From contig CAKKRJ010000012.1 of assembly GCA_919902775.1 (NCBI GenBank), positions 5,674-69,673 of the forward strand: a DNA stretch of 64,000 bases. Direction: 5' to 3'. The stretch comes from Burkholderiaceae bacterium. Its GTDB lineage: Bacteria > Pseudomonadota > Gammaproteobacteria > Burkholderiales > Burkholderiaceae_C. The translations under genes and the position numbers were made by a program. This document shows positions 26,177 through 37,547 of this stretch, one piece after another. Under the pieces are notes generated by a model. The model did no database searches and had not been told where the DNA came from. It worked only from the letters and a program-made list of their open reading frames with translations. Positions within the stretch are counted from its first letter, which is position 1; each line of letters starts with the position of its first letter.

Positions 26177-27622
26177 TCAGGTCAAACCCACCACTTTGTG
26201 GTGTGAGCCGTGCTGGTTGCGGATGCCTTGACGCCCCAAAGAGCCGATCAACATGCCTGAGAAACTGGCCATCACCCCTGCCAATTGGGCTGGAAATGCC
26301 TCGCCGGCAGGCGTGAACATGAACGAAAGCCAGGTCGCCAGCCCCAAAACAATCGAAAACACGGCGCCCTGGGTGGTCGCTTTTTTCCAATACAAACCAA
26401 AGGCCAGGGGCACAAAAGCCCCCACCAGCGTGATCTGGTAAGCCCCCGAGACCATTTCATAAATCGAGGTGCCCTGCATGGCAATGGCATACGCCAGCAC
26501 CAAGAGACTGAAGACCAGGACGGTCACCCGCATCGCCTTGAGTTCCTGCTTGTCACTTTGGCGCGGAAAAAACTGACGCCAGATGTTTTCGGTGAATGTG
26601 ACGCTGGGCGCCAGCAACGTGGCCGAAGCACATGACTTGATGGCGGACAGCAAGGCCCCAAAGAACAGCACTTGCATGATGAATGGCATCTGTGTCATGA
26701 CCAGCACCGGCAACACTTTTTGAGGATCGTCTTGGATCAACGCAGCTGCCTGTTCGGGCATGATGATCATGGCGCTGACCACCAAAAACATGGGGACGAA
26801 GGCAAACAAAATATAGAAAATACCGCCAATGACCGGGCCTCGGGTGGCGGCGTATTCGCTGTTGGCCGACATGACGCGTTGAAAGACGTCTTGCTGCGGA
26901 ATGGAGCCCAACATGATGGTGATGGCCGAAGCAAAAAAGAAAAGCATGTCTTTCAGGTTCGGCTCAGGCCAGAACTTGAACATGTCCTGACTCACCGCCA
27001 GCGCCAGCACCTTGTCGGCACCCCCGGCCTGGTTGCCTGCAAACACCGCCAGCACAGCCAGCCCGACCACCAGGATGATCATCTGGATGAAGTCCGTGAT
27101 GGCCACCGACCACATGCCTCCGAACAGGGTGTAAGCCAGAATGGAAACCACGCCAATCACCATGCCCCAAGGCATGCTGATCGCCCCATCCGACAACACA
27201 TTGAACACCAGCCCCAAAGCCGTGACCTGTGCAGAGACCCAGCCCAGATAGCTGATCATGATGAGGATGGAACAGACGACCTCGACACTGCGGCCATACC
27301 GTTCACGGAAATAGTCGCTGATGGTCAGCAAAGTCATGCGGTAGAGCTTGGCCGCAAAAAAGAGACCCACCAAAATCAGGCAACTGCCCGCACCAAAAGG
27401 GTCTTCCACCACCCCATTCAAGCCGCTGTTGACAAACTTGGCTGGAATGCCGAGCACCGTCTCCGAGCCGAACCAGGTGGCAAAGGTGGTGGTCACGATC
27501 ATGGCCAAAGGCAAATGCCTGCCGGCGATGGCGAAGTCGGCAGTGTTTTTAACGCGCTTGGCAGCCACCAGGCCAATCGCGATGGTCACCAGCAGGTAGG
27601 CGATCACGAGAGTCAATAACAC
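26177..27622 (-). CDS. Sodium:solute symporter family (SSS) transporter
   Basis: 481 residues, about 12-13 transmembrane helices. It opens with a helix LLTLVIAYLLVTIAIGLVAA and the family-typical DFAIAGRHLPL and TTFATWFGSETVLG motifs. A central GSIPQQDVFQRVMSA segment is characteristic of the SSS (solute/Na+) fold. It imports an organic solute with sodium; the substrate is not determinable. It is flanked by ubiB and fmdB with moderate gaps and is probably transcribed alone. Confidence 0.85.
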   Translation of the reverse strand: MLLTLVIAYLLVTIAIGLVAAKRVKNTADFAIAGRHLPLAMIVTTTFATWFGSETVLGIPAKFVNSGLNGVVEDPFGAGSCLILVGLFFAAKLYRMTLLTISDYFRERYGRSVEVVCSILIMISYLGWVSAQVTALGLVFNVLSDGAISMPWGMVIGVVSILAYTLFGGMWSVAITDFIQMIILVVGLAVLAVFAGNQAGGADKVLALAVSQDMFKFWPEPNLKDMLFFFASAITIMLGSIPQQDVFQRVMSANSEYAATRGPVIGGIFYILFAFVPMFLVVSAMIIMPEQAAALIQDDPQKVLPVLVMTQMPFIMQVLFFGALLSAIKSCASATLLAPSVTFTENIWRQFFPRQSDKQELKAMRVTVLVFSLLVLAYAIAMQGTSIYEMVSGAYQITLVGAFVPLAFGLYWKKATTQGAVFSIVLGLATWLSFMFTPAGEAFPAQLAGVMASFSGMLIGSLGRQGIRNQHGSHHKVVGLT

Positions 27623-27660
27623 GGCAATGTCTCCTGTTTGTGATTAAAAACCAGGCGCAA

Positions 27661-29235
27661 TCAAAATGACTGCCAATGCACCCAGACCTGCAGCGCCATC
27701 AGGCTCATGACAAAGCCCAAGCCCAGACACAGCAGAATTTGCAGCAAGCCGTTGGTGCGTCGCTGCTCGGCCAACAACTTTTCCAGCTGACGGGCATCTT
27801 GGCCCCGGGGTTGCTGGAGGTATTCGTGCAGCAAGCGCGGCAACTGCGGCAGCAATTTGGCGTAGTGCGGTGCCTGCGCCTTGAGCTCTTCCCACAGTTT
27901 GCGAGGGCCAATCTGATCGAGCATCCACTTTTCGAGGAAAGGTTTGGCCGTACTCCACAGGTCCAGCTCAGGGTCGAGGTCGCGGCCCAGGCCCTCGATG
28001 TTGAGCAAGGTTTTTTGCAGCAGCACCAACTGGGGCTGGATCTCGACATGAAAGCGCCGTGAAGTCTGGAACAAACGCATCAGCACCATGCCCAGTGAGA
28101 TTTCTTTCAAGGGCCGGTCAAAGTACGGTTCACACACAGCACGAATGGCCGATTCGAGTTCGTCCACCCGGGTATCAGCCGGCACCCAGCCCGACTCGAT
28201 GTGCAGTTCGGCCACGCGCTTGTAATCGCGCCGGAAGAACGCGGTGAAGTTCTGCGCCAAATATTCTTTGTCGTATTCGGTCAGCGTGCCGACGATGCCG
28301 AAATCGAGCGAAATGTAGCGCCCAAAGGTCTCGGGGGCCAGGCTGACCTGGATGTTCCCAGGGTGCATGTCGGCGTGGAAAAACCCATCGCGGAAGACTT
28401 GGGTGAAAAACAGCGTCACGCCATCACGGGCCAGCTTGGGAATGTCCACCCCCGCCTCGCGCAAGCGGTTCACTTGGCTGATGGGCACGCCGTGCATGCG
28501 CTCCATGACGATGACCTCGGGATGGCAAAAGTCCCAGACCATCTCGGGGATCAACACCAGATCCAGCCCTTGCATGTTGCGGCGCAACTGGGCGGCATTG
28601 GCGGCTTCCCGCACCAGGTCCAGTTCATCGTGCAGATATTTGTCAAACTCGGCCACCACCTCACGGGGTTTGAGGCGCTTGCCATCTGCGCTCAGGCTTT
28701 CGACCCAACCCGCCATCATGCGCATCAGACTCAGGTCTTTGTCGATGACGGGCAACATGCCCGGACGCAAAACCTTGACCGCCACCTCACGCAATGCACC
28801 CGTGGCGCTGCGCAACGTGGCAAAGTGCACCTGCGCAATCGACGCACTGGCCACTGGCTCACGTTCAAAAGATTCAAAGATTTCGTCCACCGGGCGATTG
28901 AACGCGCGCTCGATCGAGGCCACCGCAATGGCCGAGCTGAAGGGCGGCACCCGGTCTTGCAGTTTGGCCAATTCTTCGGCGATGTCGGGCGCCAGCAAAT
29001 CACGCCGGGTGGACAAGACCTGCCCGAACTTCACAAAAATCGGTCCCAGACGCTCCAGGGCTTCACGCAGGCGCACCGCGCGCGGTGCGCTCAGATCGCG
29101 GCCCACCGACAACACGCGGGCCAGCAAACGGAGCCAGGGCTTTTGAAAGCTCGACAGCACCAGCTCGTCCAGGCCATAGCGCAAGACGATGAAAACAATG
29201 AAAGCGCCCCGCCCGAAGCGACCCCAGCGCATCAT
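27661..29235 (-). CDS. ubiB: UbiB ubiquinone biosynthesis kinase-like protein
   Basis: 524 residues from ATG 29235, which overlaps the ubiJ stop (ATGA); the longer frame to 29379 lies inside ubiJ. The atypical-kinase signature includes [34 protein letters not shown] and DFGIVG. Two C-terminal hydrophobic helices anchor it in the membrane ([15 protein letters not shown] and following). UbiB is an ATPase that supports ubiquinone biosynthesis at the membrane, probably by extracting hydrophobic intermediates. Translational coupling with ubiJ fits their joint role. Confidence 0.93.
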   Translation of the reverse strand: MMRWGRFGRGAFIVFIVLRYGLDELVLSSFQKPWLRLLARVLSVGRDLSAPRAVRLREALERLGPIFVKFGQVLSTRRDLLAPDIAEELAKLQDRVPPFSSAIAVASIERAFNRPVDEIFESFEREPVASASIAQVHFATLRSATGALREVAVKVLRPGMLPVIDKDLSLMRMMAGWVESLSADGKRLKPREVVAEFDKYLHDELDLVREAANAAQLRRNMQGLDLVLIPEMVWDFCHPEVIVMERMHGVPISQVNRLREAGVDIPKLARDGVTLFFTQVFRDGFFHADMHPGNIQVSLAPETFGRYISLDFGIVGTLTEYDKEYLAQNFTAFFRRDYKRVAELHIESGWVPADTRVDELESAIRAVCEPYFDRPLKEISLGMVLMRLFQTSRRFHVEIQPQLVLLQKTLLNIEGLGRDLDPELDLWSTAKPFLEKWMLDQIGPRKLWEELKAQAPHYAKLLPQLPRLLHEYLQQPRGQDARQLEKLLAEQRRTNGLLQILLCLGLGFVMSLMALQVWVHWQSF

Positions 29236-29792
29236 GCCGCGCTGCCTGTGCGCAGGTCTGAACCGGGGCGCCGGGCCACAAAGCTGCGCAAAGCCTCCAA
29301 GGCTTTGTGCGCTGTTTGGACCAGTGTGTGCGCGGCGGCATCGCCGATCAGGCGTGCCAGATCTTCCTCGGCATCCCAACGCACATGGTCAATGAGCCAG
29401 TTGACCTCGGCCGCCAGTTGCACATCGCCTTCAATCCGCACCCGAGGCTTGTCGCCACGCGCCAAAGACGAGGCCAGCGCGACGGGCGACTCTTCGGTCA
29501 CGGTCAGGCGCAGATCAAAGCCGTCAAAACGACCCCGCTCCAGCAAGCCGGCCGGCGTGGGGGTCAGCTGCAGCTGGATGCGGTCCCAGCACAGTTCGAT
29601 GCGCTGTCCTTTTTGACGTGCCAGGCGCGCCATGGCCTCGGGCTCGCTCATCAGCACATGGTTAAGAAACAAAACCAGCCGATTGACCGACTCGTCGACC
29701 ACCCAGGAAGGCGGCTGAAAATTCGTGGCCATTTGGGTGACCATTTCGGGGAGAGCCTGCGCGGCCCATGAAAAAGGGGACTGTGTTGCCAT
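29232..29792 (-). CDS. ubiJ: UbiJ, SCP2-domain ubiquinone biosynthesis accessory factor
   Basis: 186 residues with an SCP2-like lipid-binding domain in the N-terminal two thirds ([17 protein letters not shown] and [15 protein letters not shown]) and a helical tail ([21 protein letters not shown]). UbiJ binds ubiquinone intermediates in the soluble Ubi complex. It lies between the Tim44-like gene and ubiB, overlapping ubiB by four bases. Identification rests on SCP2 pattern plus context. Confidence 0.85.
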   Translation of the reverse strand: MATQSPFSWAAQALPEMVTQMATNFQPPSWVVDESVNRLVLFLNHVLMSEPEAMARLARQKGQRIELCWDRIQLQLTPTPAGLLERGRFDGFDLRLTVTEESPVALASSLARGDKPRVRIEGDVQLAAEVNWLIDHVRWDAEEDLARLIGDAAAHTLVQTAHKALEALRSFVARRPGSDLRTGSAA

Positions 29793-29838
29793 AGTCCCCG
29801 ATTATTCCCGAAAGTACAGGCCCCTCGGGCCGCGTGCT

Positions 29839-30825
29839 TTATTGCAGCGCTTGCACGCCAGCGACCAGCCAGCCACCGCCTTGCTTGGATTTGGTCATGT
29901 TCCAGACTTCACGGAAAGAACTGGGGCCGGCCGAGGCGTCTTCCAGAATCATGCCGTTGAATTCGACACTGGCCAGGTAGGCTTCGGCCTGCTCTTCAAT
30001 TCCCAGCAACTGGGCATCCAGTTTGATCACTTCGGTCTTGTTGGGCTGACCGGGGAACTGGCTTTCGCGCTCGCTCAGCTGGTTGCGAATTTCCATCACC
30101 ATGGCGTCCGTCATCATGGAACGCAACGTGGTGATGTCGGAGCGATCCCACGCATCTTGCAAAGTCACGAAATTGCGTTTGGCCGCCGACACAAAGCTGT
30201 CCACGTCAAACCCGGCCGGAATGCCCCAGGTTTGGGATCCGCCCAAGGCCGATCCGATCATGGAGCCGCTGGTGGCCTCTACCGCCGCGCTGTCAAAACG
30301 GGTGTTTTGTGCTTCCCAGGGACGTGCAGAGGCGTCATTGCCCACTTTTTCAGGGTTGTACTGGGGCATCGAGGCGGGCTGCTGGGCCGTGGCGCCAGCG
30401 CCCTGGTAAGCCAAGCCACCTTGCGACCCGGCAGCACCATTGCGGCGTGAACGCAAGAACATGCCAATCAAGGCCATCACGGCCACACCGATCACCAGGA
30501 ACATCAGCATGTTGCCGAAGGCTTCGCCCATGCCCAGAGAATGGGCCAACCAAGCCAAGCCCAGGCCTGCGGCCAGACCACCCAGCATGGCACCCCAAGG
30601 TTTCTTGGGTGCGGCAGCGGCGGGCGCGGCAGCCGGCTTGGCGGCATTGGCAGGCGCCGCAGTTTGGGCAGGTGCAGCAGGCGTTTGCGGTGCGGCATCA
30701 CGCTTGGTGACTTGACTCGATTGCTGGCCAATGGATTTGCCACCGCCCAGACGGCGTGCGGCTTCGGCATTGAGGCTGCCCAAGGCCAAAACGGCGGCCA
30801 GCATCAGTGTCATCAACTTGTTCAT
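29839..30825 (-). CDS. Tim44-like domain protein, exported or membrane-anchored
   Basis: 328 residues. A signal peptide (AVLALGSLNAEAA) is followed by an Arg-rich RRLGGGKSIGQQ box, a long Ala/Pro-rich stretch, and two hydrophobic segments near residues 78-117. A C-terminal Tim44-like domain follows (about 205-328, FVSAAKRNFVTLQDAWDRSD and FREVWNMTKS). This architecture is common in beta-proteobacteria next to ubiE. Exact role unknown; Tim44 homology suggests membrane association or lipid binding. Confidence 0.82.
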   Translation of the reverse strand: MNKLMTLMLAAVLALGSLNAEAARRLGGGKSIGQQSSQVTKRDAAPQTPAAPAQTAAPANAAKPAAAPAAAAPKKPWGAMLGGLAAGLGLAWLAHSLGMGEAFGNMLMFLVIGVAVMALIGMFLRSRRNGAAGSQGGLAYQGAGATAQQPASMPQYNPEKVGNDASARPWEAQNTRFDSAAVEATSGSMIGSALGGSQTWGIPAGFDVDSFVSAAKRNFVTLQDAWDRSDITTLRSMMTDAMVMEIRNQLSERESQFPGQPNKTEVIKLDAQLLGIEEQAEAYLASVEFNGMILEDASAGPSSFREVWNMTKSKQGGGWLVAGVQALQ

Positions 30826-30863
30826 GGTGTCTCCAACTCAGGTCCAAAATTCATGTTTGGGCA

Positions 30864-31595
30864 TCAACATTTGATCCCCATGTGCAAGGCTACCACCCCA
30901 GCCGACAAATTGTGAAAATCGACATGGCCAAATCCGCTGCTTTTCATAAGGGTTTTCAGATCCTCCTGGCTGGGATGCATCCGGATGGACTCGGCCAGGT
31001 AGCGGTAGCTGTCGGCATCCCCGGCAACCAGTTTGCCCAGCTGGGGCAGAATCTTGAAGCTGTACCAGTCGTAGACTTTTTCCAGCGGCTTGGCCACTTT
31101 AGAAAATTCCAGCACCAGCAACTTGCCACCCGGCTTGAGCACCCGGCACATCTCGCGCAGCGCCACATCCTTGTGGGTCATGTTGCGCAGGCCAAAGGCC
31201 ACGCTGACCACGTTGAAGTGGTTGTCGGGGAAGGGCAGTTTTTCTGCATCGCACACCAGCGTGGGCAGCACCAGACCGTGGTCGAGCAGGCGGTCGCGCC
31301 CCGTGGAGAGCATGGCTTCGTTGATGTCGGTGTGCACCACGCGGCCGGTGGCGCCCACTTTTTTGGCAAAAGCCATCGACAAGTCGCCCGTGCCGCCGGC
31401 AATGTCCAGCACCTGATCGCCCTCTTTGAGGTTGGCCAGCTGAACGGTGTAGGCCTTCCAGACACGGTGCAGCCCCATCGACATGAGGTCGTTCATCACG
31501 TCGTATTTGGAGGCAACCGAGTCGAACACGCCCCGGACGTGCTGGGCCTTTTCATTTTCGTCAACGGTCTTGAAACCGAAATGTGTGGTGCTCAT
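30864..31595 (-). CDS. ubiE: Demethylmenaquinone/2-methoxy-6-polyprenyl-benzoquinol methyltransferase
   Basis: 243 residues from ATG 31595 (MSTTHFGF), 10 bp after the DUF971 stop; the long in-frame extension to 31832 lies inside DUF971. Motifs include the SAM-binding [10 protein letters not shown], the YDVMNDLMS segment typical of UbiE, and FGLRNM. It C-methylates the quinone ring during ubiquinone (and, where present, menaquinone) synthesis. It forms a minus-strand set with DUF971, the Tim44-like gene, ubiJ and ubiB. Confidence 0.94.
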   Translation of the reverse strand: MSTTHFGFKTVDENEKAQHVRGVFDSVASKYDVMNDLMSMGLHRVWKAYTVQLANLKEGDQVLDIAGGTGDLSMAFAKKVGATGRVVHTDINEAMLSTGRDRLLDHGLVLPTLVCDAEKLPFPDNHFNVVSVAFGLRNMTHKDVALREMCRVLKPGGKLLVLEFSKVAKPLEKVYDWYSFKILPQLGKLVAGDADSYRYLAESIRMHPSQEDLKTLMKSSGFGHVDFHNLSAGVVALHMGIKC

Positions 31596-31605
31596 GGCTC
31601 TGCTC

Positions 31606-32025
31606 TCAATGTTTGTGACCACAACTGCCGCCCGCAGCGGCTTCCACCATGGGTGCGTCGCGCTCAATGCCTGCGGCTTGCAGGCGGTCTTCGTACTGCT
31701 GCCACAAGGCGTCTTGCTCGGAACCCAGAAAGTACAGGTATTCCCAGGTGAATAGGCCCGACGCGTGCCCGTCGGAAAAAGTGGGCTTGACGGCGTAATT
31801 GCCCACCGGCTCGATCTCGTCAATCGCCACATCGCGCTTGCCGGTCTGCAGCACTTCTTGCCCCGGCCCGTGGCCCTGCACCTCGGCCGAAGGCGAGTAC
31901 ACGCGCATCAGCTCGAACGGGATGCGGAACTGCGCCCCGTCCGAAAAGCCGATTTCCAGCACCCGGCTCTGACCGTGCACGGTCAAGGACTCGGGCGTGG
32001 GCGTTTCTTTTTTCAATCCGGCCAT
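31606..32025 (-). CDS. DUF971 (gamma-butyrobetaine hydroxylase-like N-terminal) protein
   Basis: 139 residues. The DUF971 fold spans about 12-110 with [27 protein letters not shown] and [15 protein letters not shown]. The C-terminal GGSCGHKH is Cys/His-rich and may bind metal. The family is linked to Fe-S cluster assembly or scaffold proteins (the ApbC/Mrp neighbourhood) but its role is not settled. Stop is 10 bp before ubiE; the upstream FAD/Fe-S oxidoreductase gene is downstream on this strand. Confidence 0.85.
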   Translation of the reverse strand: MAGLKKETPTPESLTVHGQSRVLEIGFSDGAQFRIPFELMRVYSPSAEVQGHGPGQEVLQTGKRDVAIDEIEPVGNYAVKPTFSDGHASGLFTWEYLYFLGSEQDALWQQYEDRLQAAGIERDAPMVEAAAGGSCGHKH

Positions 32026-32041
32026 GTTCAGCTTTCAGGGG

Positions 32042-35000
32042 TTAGACCAGCACGCGTTCAATGCCCCCGGCATTGGCGGCGCTGACGTATTCAGGCATCC
32101 AGTTCTCGCCCAGGATGTGCTTGGCCATCTCGATCACCACGTAATCGGCTTCCAGAAGGCCATTTTTCATGTCATCACCATAGCGCGACAGGCCTTGCAG
32201 GCAGCTGGGGCAGCTGGTCAGAATCTTCATGTTGGCTTGCGGTGCCAGGGCACCACTGGCGCGCAAGGCGGCTTCGCCCTTCTGCAGCTCTTCCTCCTTG
32301 CGGAAACGGACCTGGGTCGCAATGTCAGGACGGGTCACGCCCAGCGTGCCCGACTCACCGCAGCAACGCTCGGACTTAAGCACCTGATCACCCAGCAAGC
32401 CCTTGACGGTCTTCATCGGGTCTTGCTGCTTCATCGGGCTGTGGCAAGGGTCGTGGTAAAGGTAGGCCCCCCCTGCGTCCAGCTTCATGCCCTTTTCCAG
32501 CAAAAACTCGTGAATGTCGATGATGCGGCAGCCAGGGAAGATCTTGTCGAACTGGTAGCTTTGCAACTGGTCGTAGCACGTGCCGCAGCTGACCACCACG
32601 GTCTTGATGTCCAGGTAATTGAGGGTGTTGGCCACGCGGTGGAACAGCACGCGGTTGTCGGTGATGATTTTTTCCGCTTTGTCGAACTGGCCCGCACCCT
32701 TTTGCGGGTAGCCACAGCACAGGTAACCGGGGGGCAACACGGTTTGCACGCCGGCATGCCAAAGCATGGCCTGGGTCGCCAAACCGACCTGGCTGAACAA
32801 ACGCTCCGAGCCGCAACCGGGGAAATAGAACACCGCCTCGGACTCCGATGTGGTGGCTTTCGGGTCGCGGATGATCGGCACGTAATGGTTGTCTTCGATG
32901 TCCAACAAGGCCCGCGCGGTTTTTTTGGGCAGATTGCCCGGCATCTTCTTGTTGATGAAGTGGATCACCTGCTCCTTGATGGGCGCAGTGCCCACGGTGG
33001 CGGGCGGTGCACTGGTCTGCTTGCGGGCCACGCCCTTGAGCAAACCGGCCACAAAACGTTGCGCCTTCATGCCCACCCCCACCATGGCGGCACGCGTCAG
33101 CTTGATGGTTTCGGGGTTGGTGGCATTGAGCATGAACATCGCGGCGGCATGGCCGGGACGGAAGCTCTTTTGGCCCATCTTGCGCAACAGGTTGCGCATG
33201 TTCATGGACACATCGCCAAAGTCAATGTTCACCGGGCAGGGCGACAAGCACTTGTGGCAAACCGTGCAATGGTCAGCCACATCTTCGAACTCTTGCCAGT
33301 GCTTGATTGAAATGCCGCGACGGGTCTGCTCTTCGTACAGGAAGGCTTCCACCAGCAAGGACGTGGCCAGGATTTTGTTGCGCGGGCTGTACAGCAAATT
33401 GGCACGTGGCACATGGGTGGAACACACCGGTTTGCACTTGCCGCAACGCAGGCAATCCTTGACGCTGGCGGCAATCTCGCCAATGTCGGACTGCTGCATG
33501 ATCAGCGACTCATGGCCCATCAGGCCAAAGCTCGGCGTGTAGGCATGCGTCAGGTCGGCGGCATGCACATCGTCGCCCAGGCCTGTCAGCGCCGCACCGC
33601 GCAGCAGCTTGCCCTTGTTGAAGCGCCCTTGCGGATCGACCTTGGCCTTGTAGGCGGTGAAGTTGGCCAACTCGTCGTCGGACAGGAACTCCAGCTTGGT
33701 GATGCCGATGCCGTGCTCACCCGAGATCACCCCATCCAGGCTGCGCGCCAGCACCATGATGCGTGCCACCGCTTCGTGCGCGGTTTGCAGCATGTCGTAG
33801 TTGTCGCTGTTGACCGGGATGTTGGTGTGCACATTGCCATCGCCGGCGTGCATGTGCAGCGCCACCCAGACACGGCCCTTGAGCACGCGCTGGTGGATGG
33901 CGTTGACTTCTTGAAGGATCGGCTGGAAAGCCGAGCCCGAGAAGATGTTCTGCAACGCCGGACGGATTTGCGTCTTCCAGCTCGCCCGCAGGCTGTGGTC
34001 TTGCAATTGGGGGAACAGCACATCGACTTGGTCCAACCAGCCTTGCCACTGGTCACGCACCTCGCGCACCACCGACAAGGCTTGTGCCACGCGGTCCTCC
34101 AGCAGCTCGACCGAGGCGATCTCGTTGGCCTCGTCTTGCTTGCCCAGCGGCAACTTCCCGCGCTCCAGAAAATCTTCCAGTTCACAGCACAACTTGAGTT
34201 TGTTGCGCAAGGAAAGTTCGATGTTGATCCGCTCAATGCCATCGGTGTATTCGGCCATGCGCGGCAAGGGAATCACCACGTCTTCGTTGACCTTGAAGGC
34301 GTTGGTGTGGCGCGAAATGGCAGCGGTCTTTTTGCGGTCCAGCCAGAATTTTTTGCGCGCCTCGGGGCTGACGGCGATGAAACCCTCGCCGTTGCGCGAA
34401 TTGGCGATGCGCACAATTTCCGACGTGGCCTTGGCCACATCGTCGGCATTGTCACCGGCGATATCGCCAAACAGCACCATCTTGGGAAAGCCGCCGCGCT
34501 TGGACTTGGTGGAATAACCCACGGCCCGCAAATAACGGTCGTCCAGATGCTCCAGACCCGCCATCACGGTGCCGGTGCGCTTTTGCTCGGCGAACATGAA
34601 GTCCTTGATCTCGACAATGCTCGGCACTGCATTGCGGGCATGGCCAAAGAACTCCAGACACACCGTACGGGTGTGGGTCGGCATGCGGTGGACCACCCAG
34701 CGCGCACTGGTGATCAGGCCGTCGCAGCCTTCTTTTTGCACCCCGGGCAAGCCGCTCAAGAATTTGTCGGTCACGTCCTTGCCCAGGCCTTCCTTGCGGA
34801 AGGTCTTGCCCGGAATGGCCAGGGTTTCGGTGCGCAACGGGGTTTTGCCGTCGGCCTTGAAGTAGCGCAGTTCAAACGTGGCGACTTCGGCGTCGTGGAT
34901 CTTGCCCATGTTGTGGTCCATGCGCACCACGTCCAGCCATTCGGCGTCGGGGGTGACCATGCGCCAGCTGGCCAGGTTGTCCAGCGCCGTGCCCCAGAGC

Positions 35001-35920
35001 ACGGCTTTTTTTCCGCCCGCATTCATGGCAATGTTGCCGCCAATGCAGCTGGCTTCGGCCGAGGTCGGGTCCACCGCAAAGACAAAGCCACCGCGCTCGG
35101 CCGCATCGGCCACGCGCTGGGTGACCACACCGGCTTCGGTCCAGATGGTCGGAATGGGGTGGTCGATGCCCGGCAGATCCACCAGCTCGACCTCGGTCAT
35201 GGCTTCGAGCTTTTCGGTGTTGATGACCGCGCTCTTCCAGGTCAGCGGGATCGCGCCACCGGTGTAGCCCGTGCCGCCACCGCGGGGAACAATGGTCAGG
35301 CCCAGGTCAATACAACCCTTGACCAAGCCGGCCATTTCGGTCTCGGTATCGGGGGTCAGCACCACAAAGGGGTATTCCACGCGCCAGTCGGTCGCATCGG
35401 TCACATGGCTCACGCGGGAAAGACCGTCGAACTTGATGTTGTCTTTGGCCGTCAGGCGTCCCAGGGTTTTTTGTACCTGGCTGCGCAGCTTGGCGCGTTG
35501 GGCAAAACGCGCGTTGAATTGGTCAACCGCCTGACCGGCCAAAGCCAGCAGCTGGCCCACCAGCGCGTCGCGCGAGGCATCGACCTCGGGGGTGCGGCGT
35601 TTTTGCACTTCCCCCAGGCGGTGCTGCAAGGCGTCGACCAATAACTTGCGACGCCCCGGGTTGTCCAGCAGGTCGTCCTGCAAATAGGGGTTGCGCTCCA
35701 CCACCCAGATGTCGCCCAGCACCTCATAAAGCATGCGGGCCGAGCGGCCGGTGCGGCGCTCTTGGCGCAGCTGGTTCAACAAGTCCCAGGCCGACTCACC
35801 CAGCAGACGCACCACGATTTCGCGATCCGAGAAACTCGTGTAGTTGTAAGGAATCTCGCGCAAGCGCGGCGCATCGGCGTCAGCTTGCATCAAATGTTGG
35901 AGCGTGGTGGGTGCATTCAT
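32042..35920 (-). CDS. Giant FAD-linked oxidase / Fe-S fusion (D-lactate/glycolate dehydrogenase-like, DUF3683)
   Basis: 1292 residues from ATG 35920 ([11 protein letters not shown]). Domains in order: DUF3683 at about 1-140 ([16 protein letters not shown]); FAD_binding_4 at about 190-400 ([16 protein letters not shown]); FAD-linked oxidase C-terminal domain to about 800 with [13 protein letters not shown] and GEHGIG; two 4Fe-4S motifs [11 protein letters not shown] and [12 protein letters not shown] at about 850-930; and two CCG heterodisulfide-reductase-like domains with [16 protein letters not shown] and CGTCYD. It corresponds to GlcD plus GlcF/LldE-type parts in one chain and presumably oxidises a 2-hydroxy acid, passing electrons to quinone. 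Substrate unknown. Confidence 0.88.
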   Translation of the reverse strand: MNAPTTLQHLMQADADAPRLREIPYNYTSFSDREIVVRLLGESAWDLLNQLRQERRTGRSARMLYEVLGDIWVVERNPYLQDDLLDNPGRRKLLVDALQHRLGEVQKRRTPEVDASRDALVGQLLALAGQAVDQFNARFAQRAKLRSQVQKTLGRLTAKDNIKFDGLSRVSHVTDATDWRVEYPFVVLTPDTETEMAGLVKGCIDLGLTIVPRGGGTGYTGGAIPLTWKSAVINTEKLEAMTEVELVDLPGIDHPIPTIWTEAGVVTQRVADAAERGGFVFAVDPTSAEASCIGGNIAMNAGGKKAVLWGTALDNLASWRMVTPDAEWLDVVRMDHNMGKIHDAEVATFELRYFKADGKTPLRTETLAIPGKTFRKEGLGKDVTDKFLSGLPGVQKEGCDGLITSARWVVHRMPTHTRTVCLEFFGHARNAVPSIVEIKDFMFAEQKRTGTVMAGLEHLDDRYLRAVGYSTKSKRGGFPKMVLFGDIAGDNADDVAKATSEIVRIANSRNGEGFIAVSPEARKKFWLDRKKTAAISRHTNAFKVNEDVVIPLPRMAEYTDGIERINIELSLRNKLKLCCELEDFLERGKLPLGKQDEANEIASVELLEDRVAQALSVVREVRDQWQGWLDQVDVLFPQLQDHSLRASWKTQIRPALQNIFSGSAFQPILQEVNAIHQRVLKGRVWVALHMHAGDGNVHTNIPVNSDNYDMLQTAHEAVARIMVLARSLDGVISGEHGIGITKLEFLSDDELANFTAYKAKVDPQGRFNKGKLLRGAALTGLGDDVHAADLTHAYTPSFGLMGHESLIMQQSDIGEIAASVKDCLRCGKCKPVCSTHVPRANLLYSPRNKILATSLLVEAFLYEEQTRRGISIKHWQEFEDVADHCTVCHKCLSPCPVNIDFGDVSMNMRNLLRKMGQKSFRPGHAAAMFMLNATNPETIKLTRAAMVGVGMKAQRFVAGLLKGVARKQTSAPPATVGTAPIKEQVIHFINKKMPGNLPKKTARALLDIEDNHYVPIIRDPKATTSESEAVFYFPGCGSERLFSQVGLATQAMLWHAGVQTVLPPGYLCCGYPQKGAGQFDKAEKIITDNRVLFHRVANTLNYLDIKTVVVSCGTCYDQLQSYQFDKIFPGCRIIDIHEFLLEKGMKLDAGGAYLYHDPCHSPMKQQDPMKTVKGLLGDQVLKSERCCGESGTLGVTRPDIATQVRFRKEEELQKGEAALRASGALAPQANMKILTSCPSCLQGLSRYGDDMKNGLLEADYVVIEMAKHILGENWMPEYVSAANAGGIERVLV

Positions 35921-36043
35921 AGGGATAGGCGCGGTCAAAGGCGTTGCGGAAAACGCGTTCAGCCAGACCCGGACGGAGGCGTCAAACCGGCTGAGGCTGA
36001 ATGTTACCGCAGTGCAACAAACACACGCCGGTGGCAGGGACAC

Positions 36044-36061
36044 CTGTCACCCACAGGTCTC
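36044..36061 (+). promoter_or_regulatory. Weak candidate Pho box upstream of ugpB
   Basis: CTGTCAC (36044-36050) and AGGTCTC (36055-36061) are spaced by 11 bp start to start, like the two PhoB half-sites CTGTCA(T/C). The second half-site matches poorly. In E. coli the ugp operon is PhoB-controlled, which is the reason for considering it. Confidence 0.25.
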
Positions 36062-36204
36062 AGGTCATGGAAACCCCGGGTTGTCGTCTGAATTTCACGT
36101 GGCTTTAATACCTTTGACATCTTCGGAGATCAAAGTCACCGCCCATGGCTGCCTCAAAAACAGGCAGCTTTGCGTTTTCAGACCTCTCATTTTCAGGAAC
36201 TGCG

Positions 36205-37509
36205 ATGAAACTCAAGCAAACTCTTTCCGCATTGGCCCTTGGCCTGGCTGGCCTGTCGGCCCAGGCCCAGACCGAAATTCAGTGGTGGCACTCTATGGGC
36301 GGCGCCTTGGGCGAATGGGTCAACGACCTGGCCAAAGGCTTCAACGCCAGCCAAAAAGACTACAAAATCGTGCCTACCTTCAAGGGCAGCTACGACGAGT
36401 CCATGACCGCCGCCATTGCTGCCTACCGCGCGGGCAACGCCCCGCACATTTTGCAGGTCTTTGAAGTGGGCACCGCAACCATGATGGCCAGCAAGGGCGC
36501 GATCGTGCCGGTGGGCAAGGTCATGGCCGATGCGGGTCTGAAATTTGACCAAACCGCCTATGTGCCCGCCGTGGCCGGCTATTACACCGCGCCCAATGGC
36601 CAGATGCTGAGCTTCCCCTTCAACAGCTCGACCCCTGTTTTTCACTACAACAAAGATGCTTTCAAGGCGGCCGGGCTCGACCCCAGCGCCCCTCCCACCA
36701 CCTGGCCTGAAGTCGCACTGGCTGCAGCCAAACTCAAAGCCAGTGGCCACAAGTGTCCATTTACCACCAGCTGGATCAGCTGGACACAGCTGGAGAGCTT
36801 CTCGGCCTGGCACAACACCGAATTCGCCACCAAAGGCAACGGCATGCGTGGCATCGATGCCCGCCTGAGCTTCAACACACCGCTGCACGTGCGCCACATT
36901 GAAAACCTGGCCAACATGGCCAAGCAAGGCCTGTTTGTCTACAAGGGCCGAGGCAACGCGGCTGACGCCACGTTTGTCTCGGGTGAGTGCGCCATGGCCA
37001 CAGGCTCTTCGGCGCTCTACGGCAGCGTGGTGCGCAACGGTAAATTTGGCTACGGCATCGGCACACTGCCCTATTACCCCGATGTGGCCGGTGCCCCCCA
37101 AAACACCGTGATCGGCGGTGCCAGCCTGTGGGTCATGAGCGGGAAAAAAGCGCCCGAATACCAAGGCGTGGCCCAGTTCTTCGCCCATTTGTCCAAGGCC
37201 GATGTCGCCGCAGCCAGCCATCAGCGCACCGGTTATCTGCCAGTGACCAAAGCCTCCTTCGAATTGACCGAAAAATCCGGCTTTTACAAAAAGAACCCCG
37301 GCACCGACGTCTCGGTCACCCAAATGATCCGCAAAACCACCGACAAGTCGCGTGGCGTGCGCTTGGGCAATTTCGTGCAGATCCGCACCATCGTTGACGA
37401 GGAACTCGAAGGCGTGTGGAGCGGCAAAAAGCAAGTCAAAGAAGCCTTGGACATGGCGATCAAGCGCGGCAACGAGCAACTCGAGCGCTTCGAAAAAGCC
37501 AACAAGTAA
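36205..37509 (+). CDS. ugpB: sn-Glycerol-3-phosphate ABC transporter, periplasmic binding protein
   Basis: 434 residues from ATG 36205, with AGGAAC (36195-36200) upstream. A Sec signal peptide ends about residue 22 (LAGLSAQAQ). The mature part begins TEIQWWHSMGG and continues with typical extracellular-binding-protein family 1 features: AYRAGNAPHILQVFEVGTATMM, then KGNGMRGIDARLSFNTPLHVRH. Binds glycerol-3-phosphate or glycerophosphodiesters in the periplasm. First gene of ugpBAECQ. A strong hairpin separates it from ugpA. Confidence 0.93.
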   Translation: MKLKQTLSALALGLAGLSAQAQTEIQWWHSMGGALGEWVNDLAKGFNASQKDYKIVPTFKGSYDESMTAAIAAYRAGNAPHILQVFEVGTATMMASKGAIVPVGKVMADAGLKFDQTAYVPAVAGYYTAPNGQMLSFPFNSSTPVFHYNKDAFKAAGLDPSAPPTTWPEVALAAAKLKASGHKCPFTTSWISWTQLESFSAWHNTEFATKGNGMRGIDARLSFNTPLHVRHIENLANMAKQGLFVYKGRGNAADATFVSGECAMATGSSALYGSVVRNGKFGYGIGTLPYYPDVAGAPQNTVIGGASLWVMSGKKAPEYQGVAQFFAHLSKADVAAASHQRTGYLPVTKASFELTEKSGFYKKNPGTDVSVTQMIRKTTDKSRGVRLGNFVQIRTIVDEELEGVWSGKKQVKEALDMAIKRGNEQLERFEKANK

Positions 37510-37547
37510 GCTTGGGGCTTGACCAATCCGGTCACCTGTCATCGGCA

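Noticed and set aside
33413..35644. 743-codon plus-strand ORF
   Set aside because: Antisense to the FAD/Fe-S oxidoreductase.
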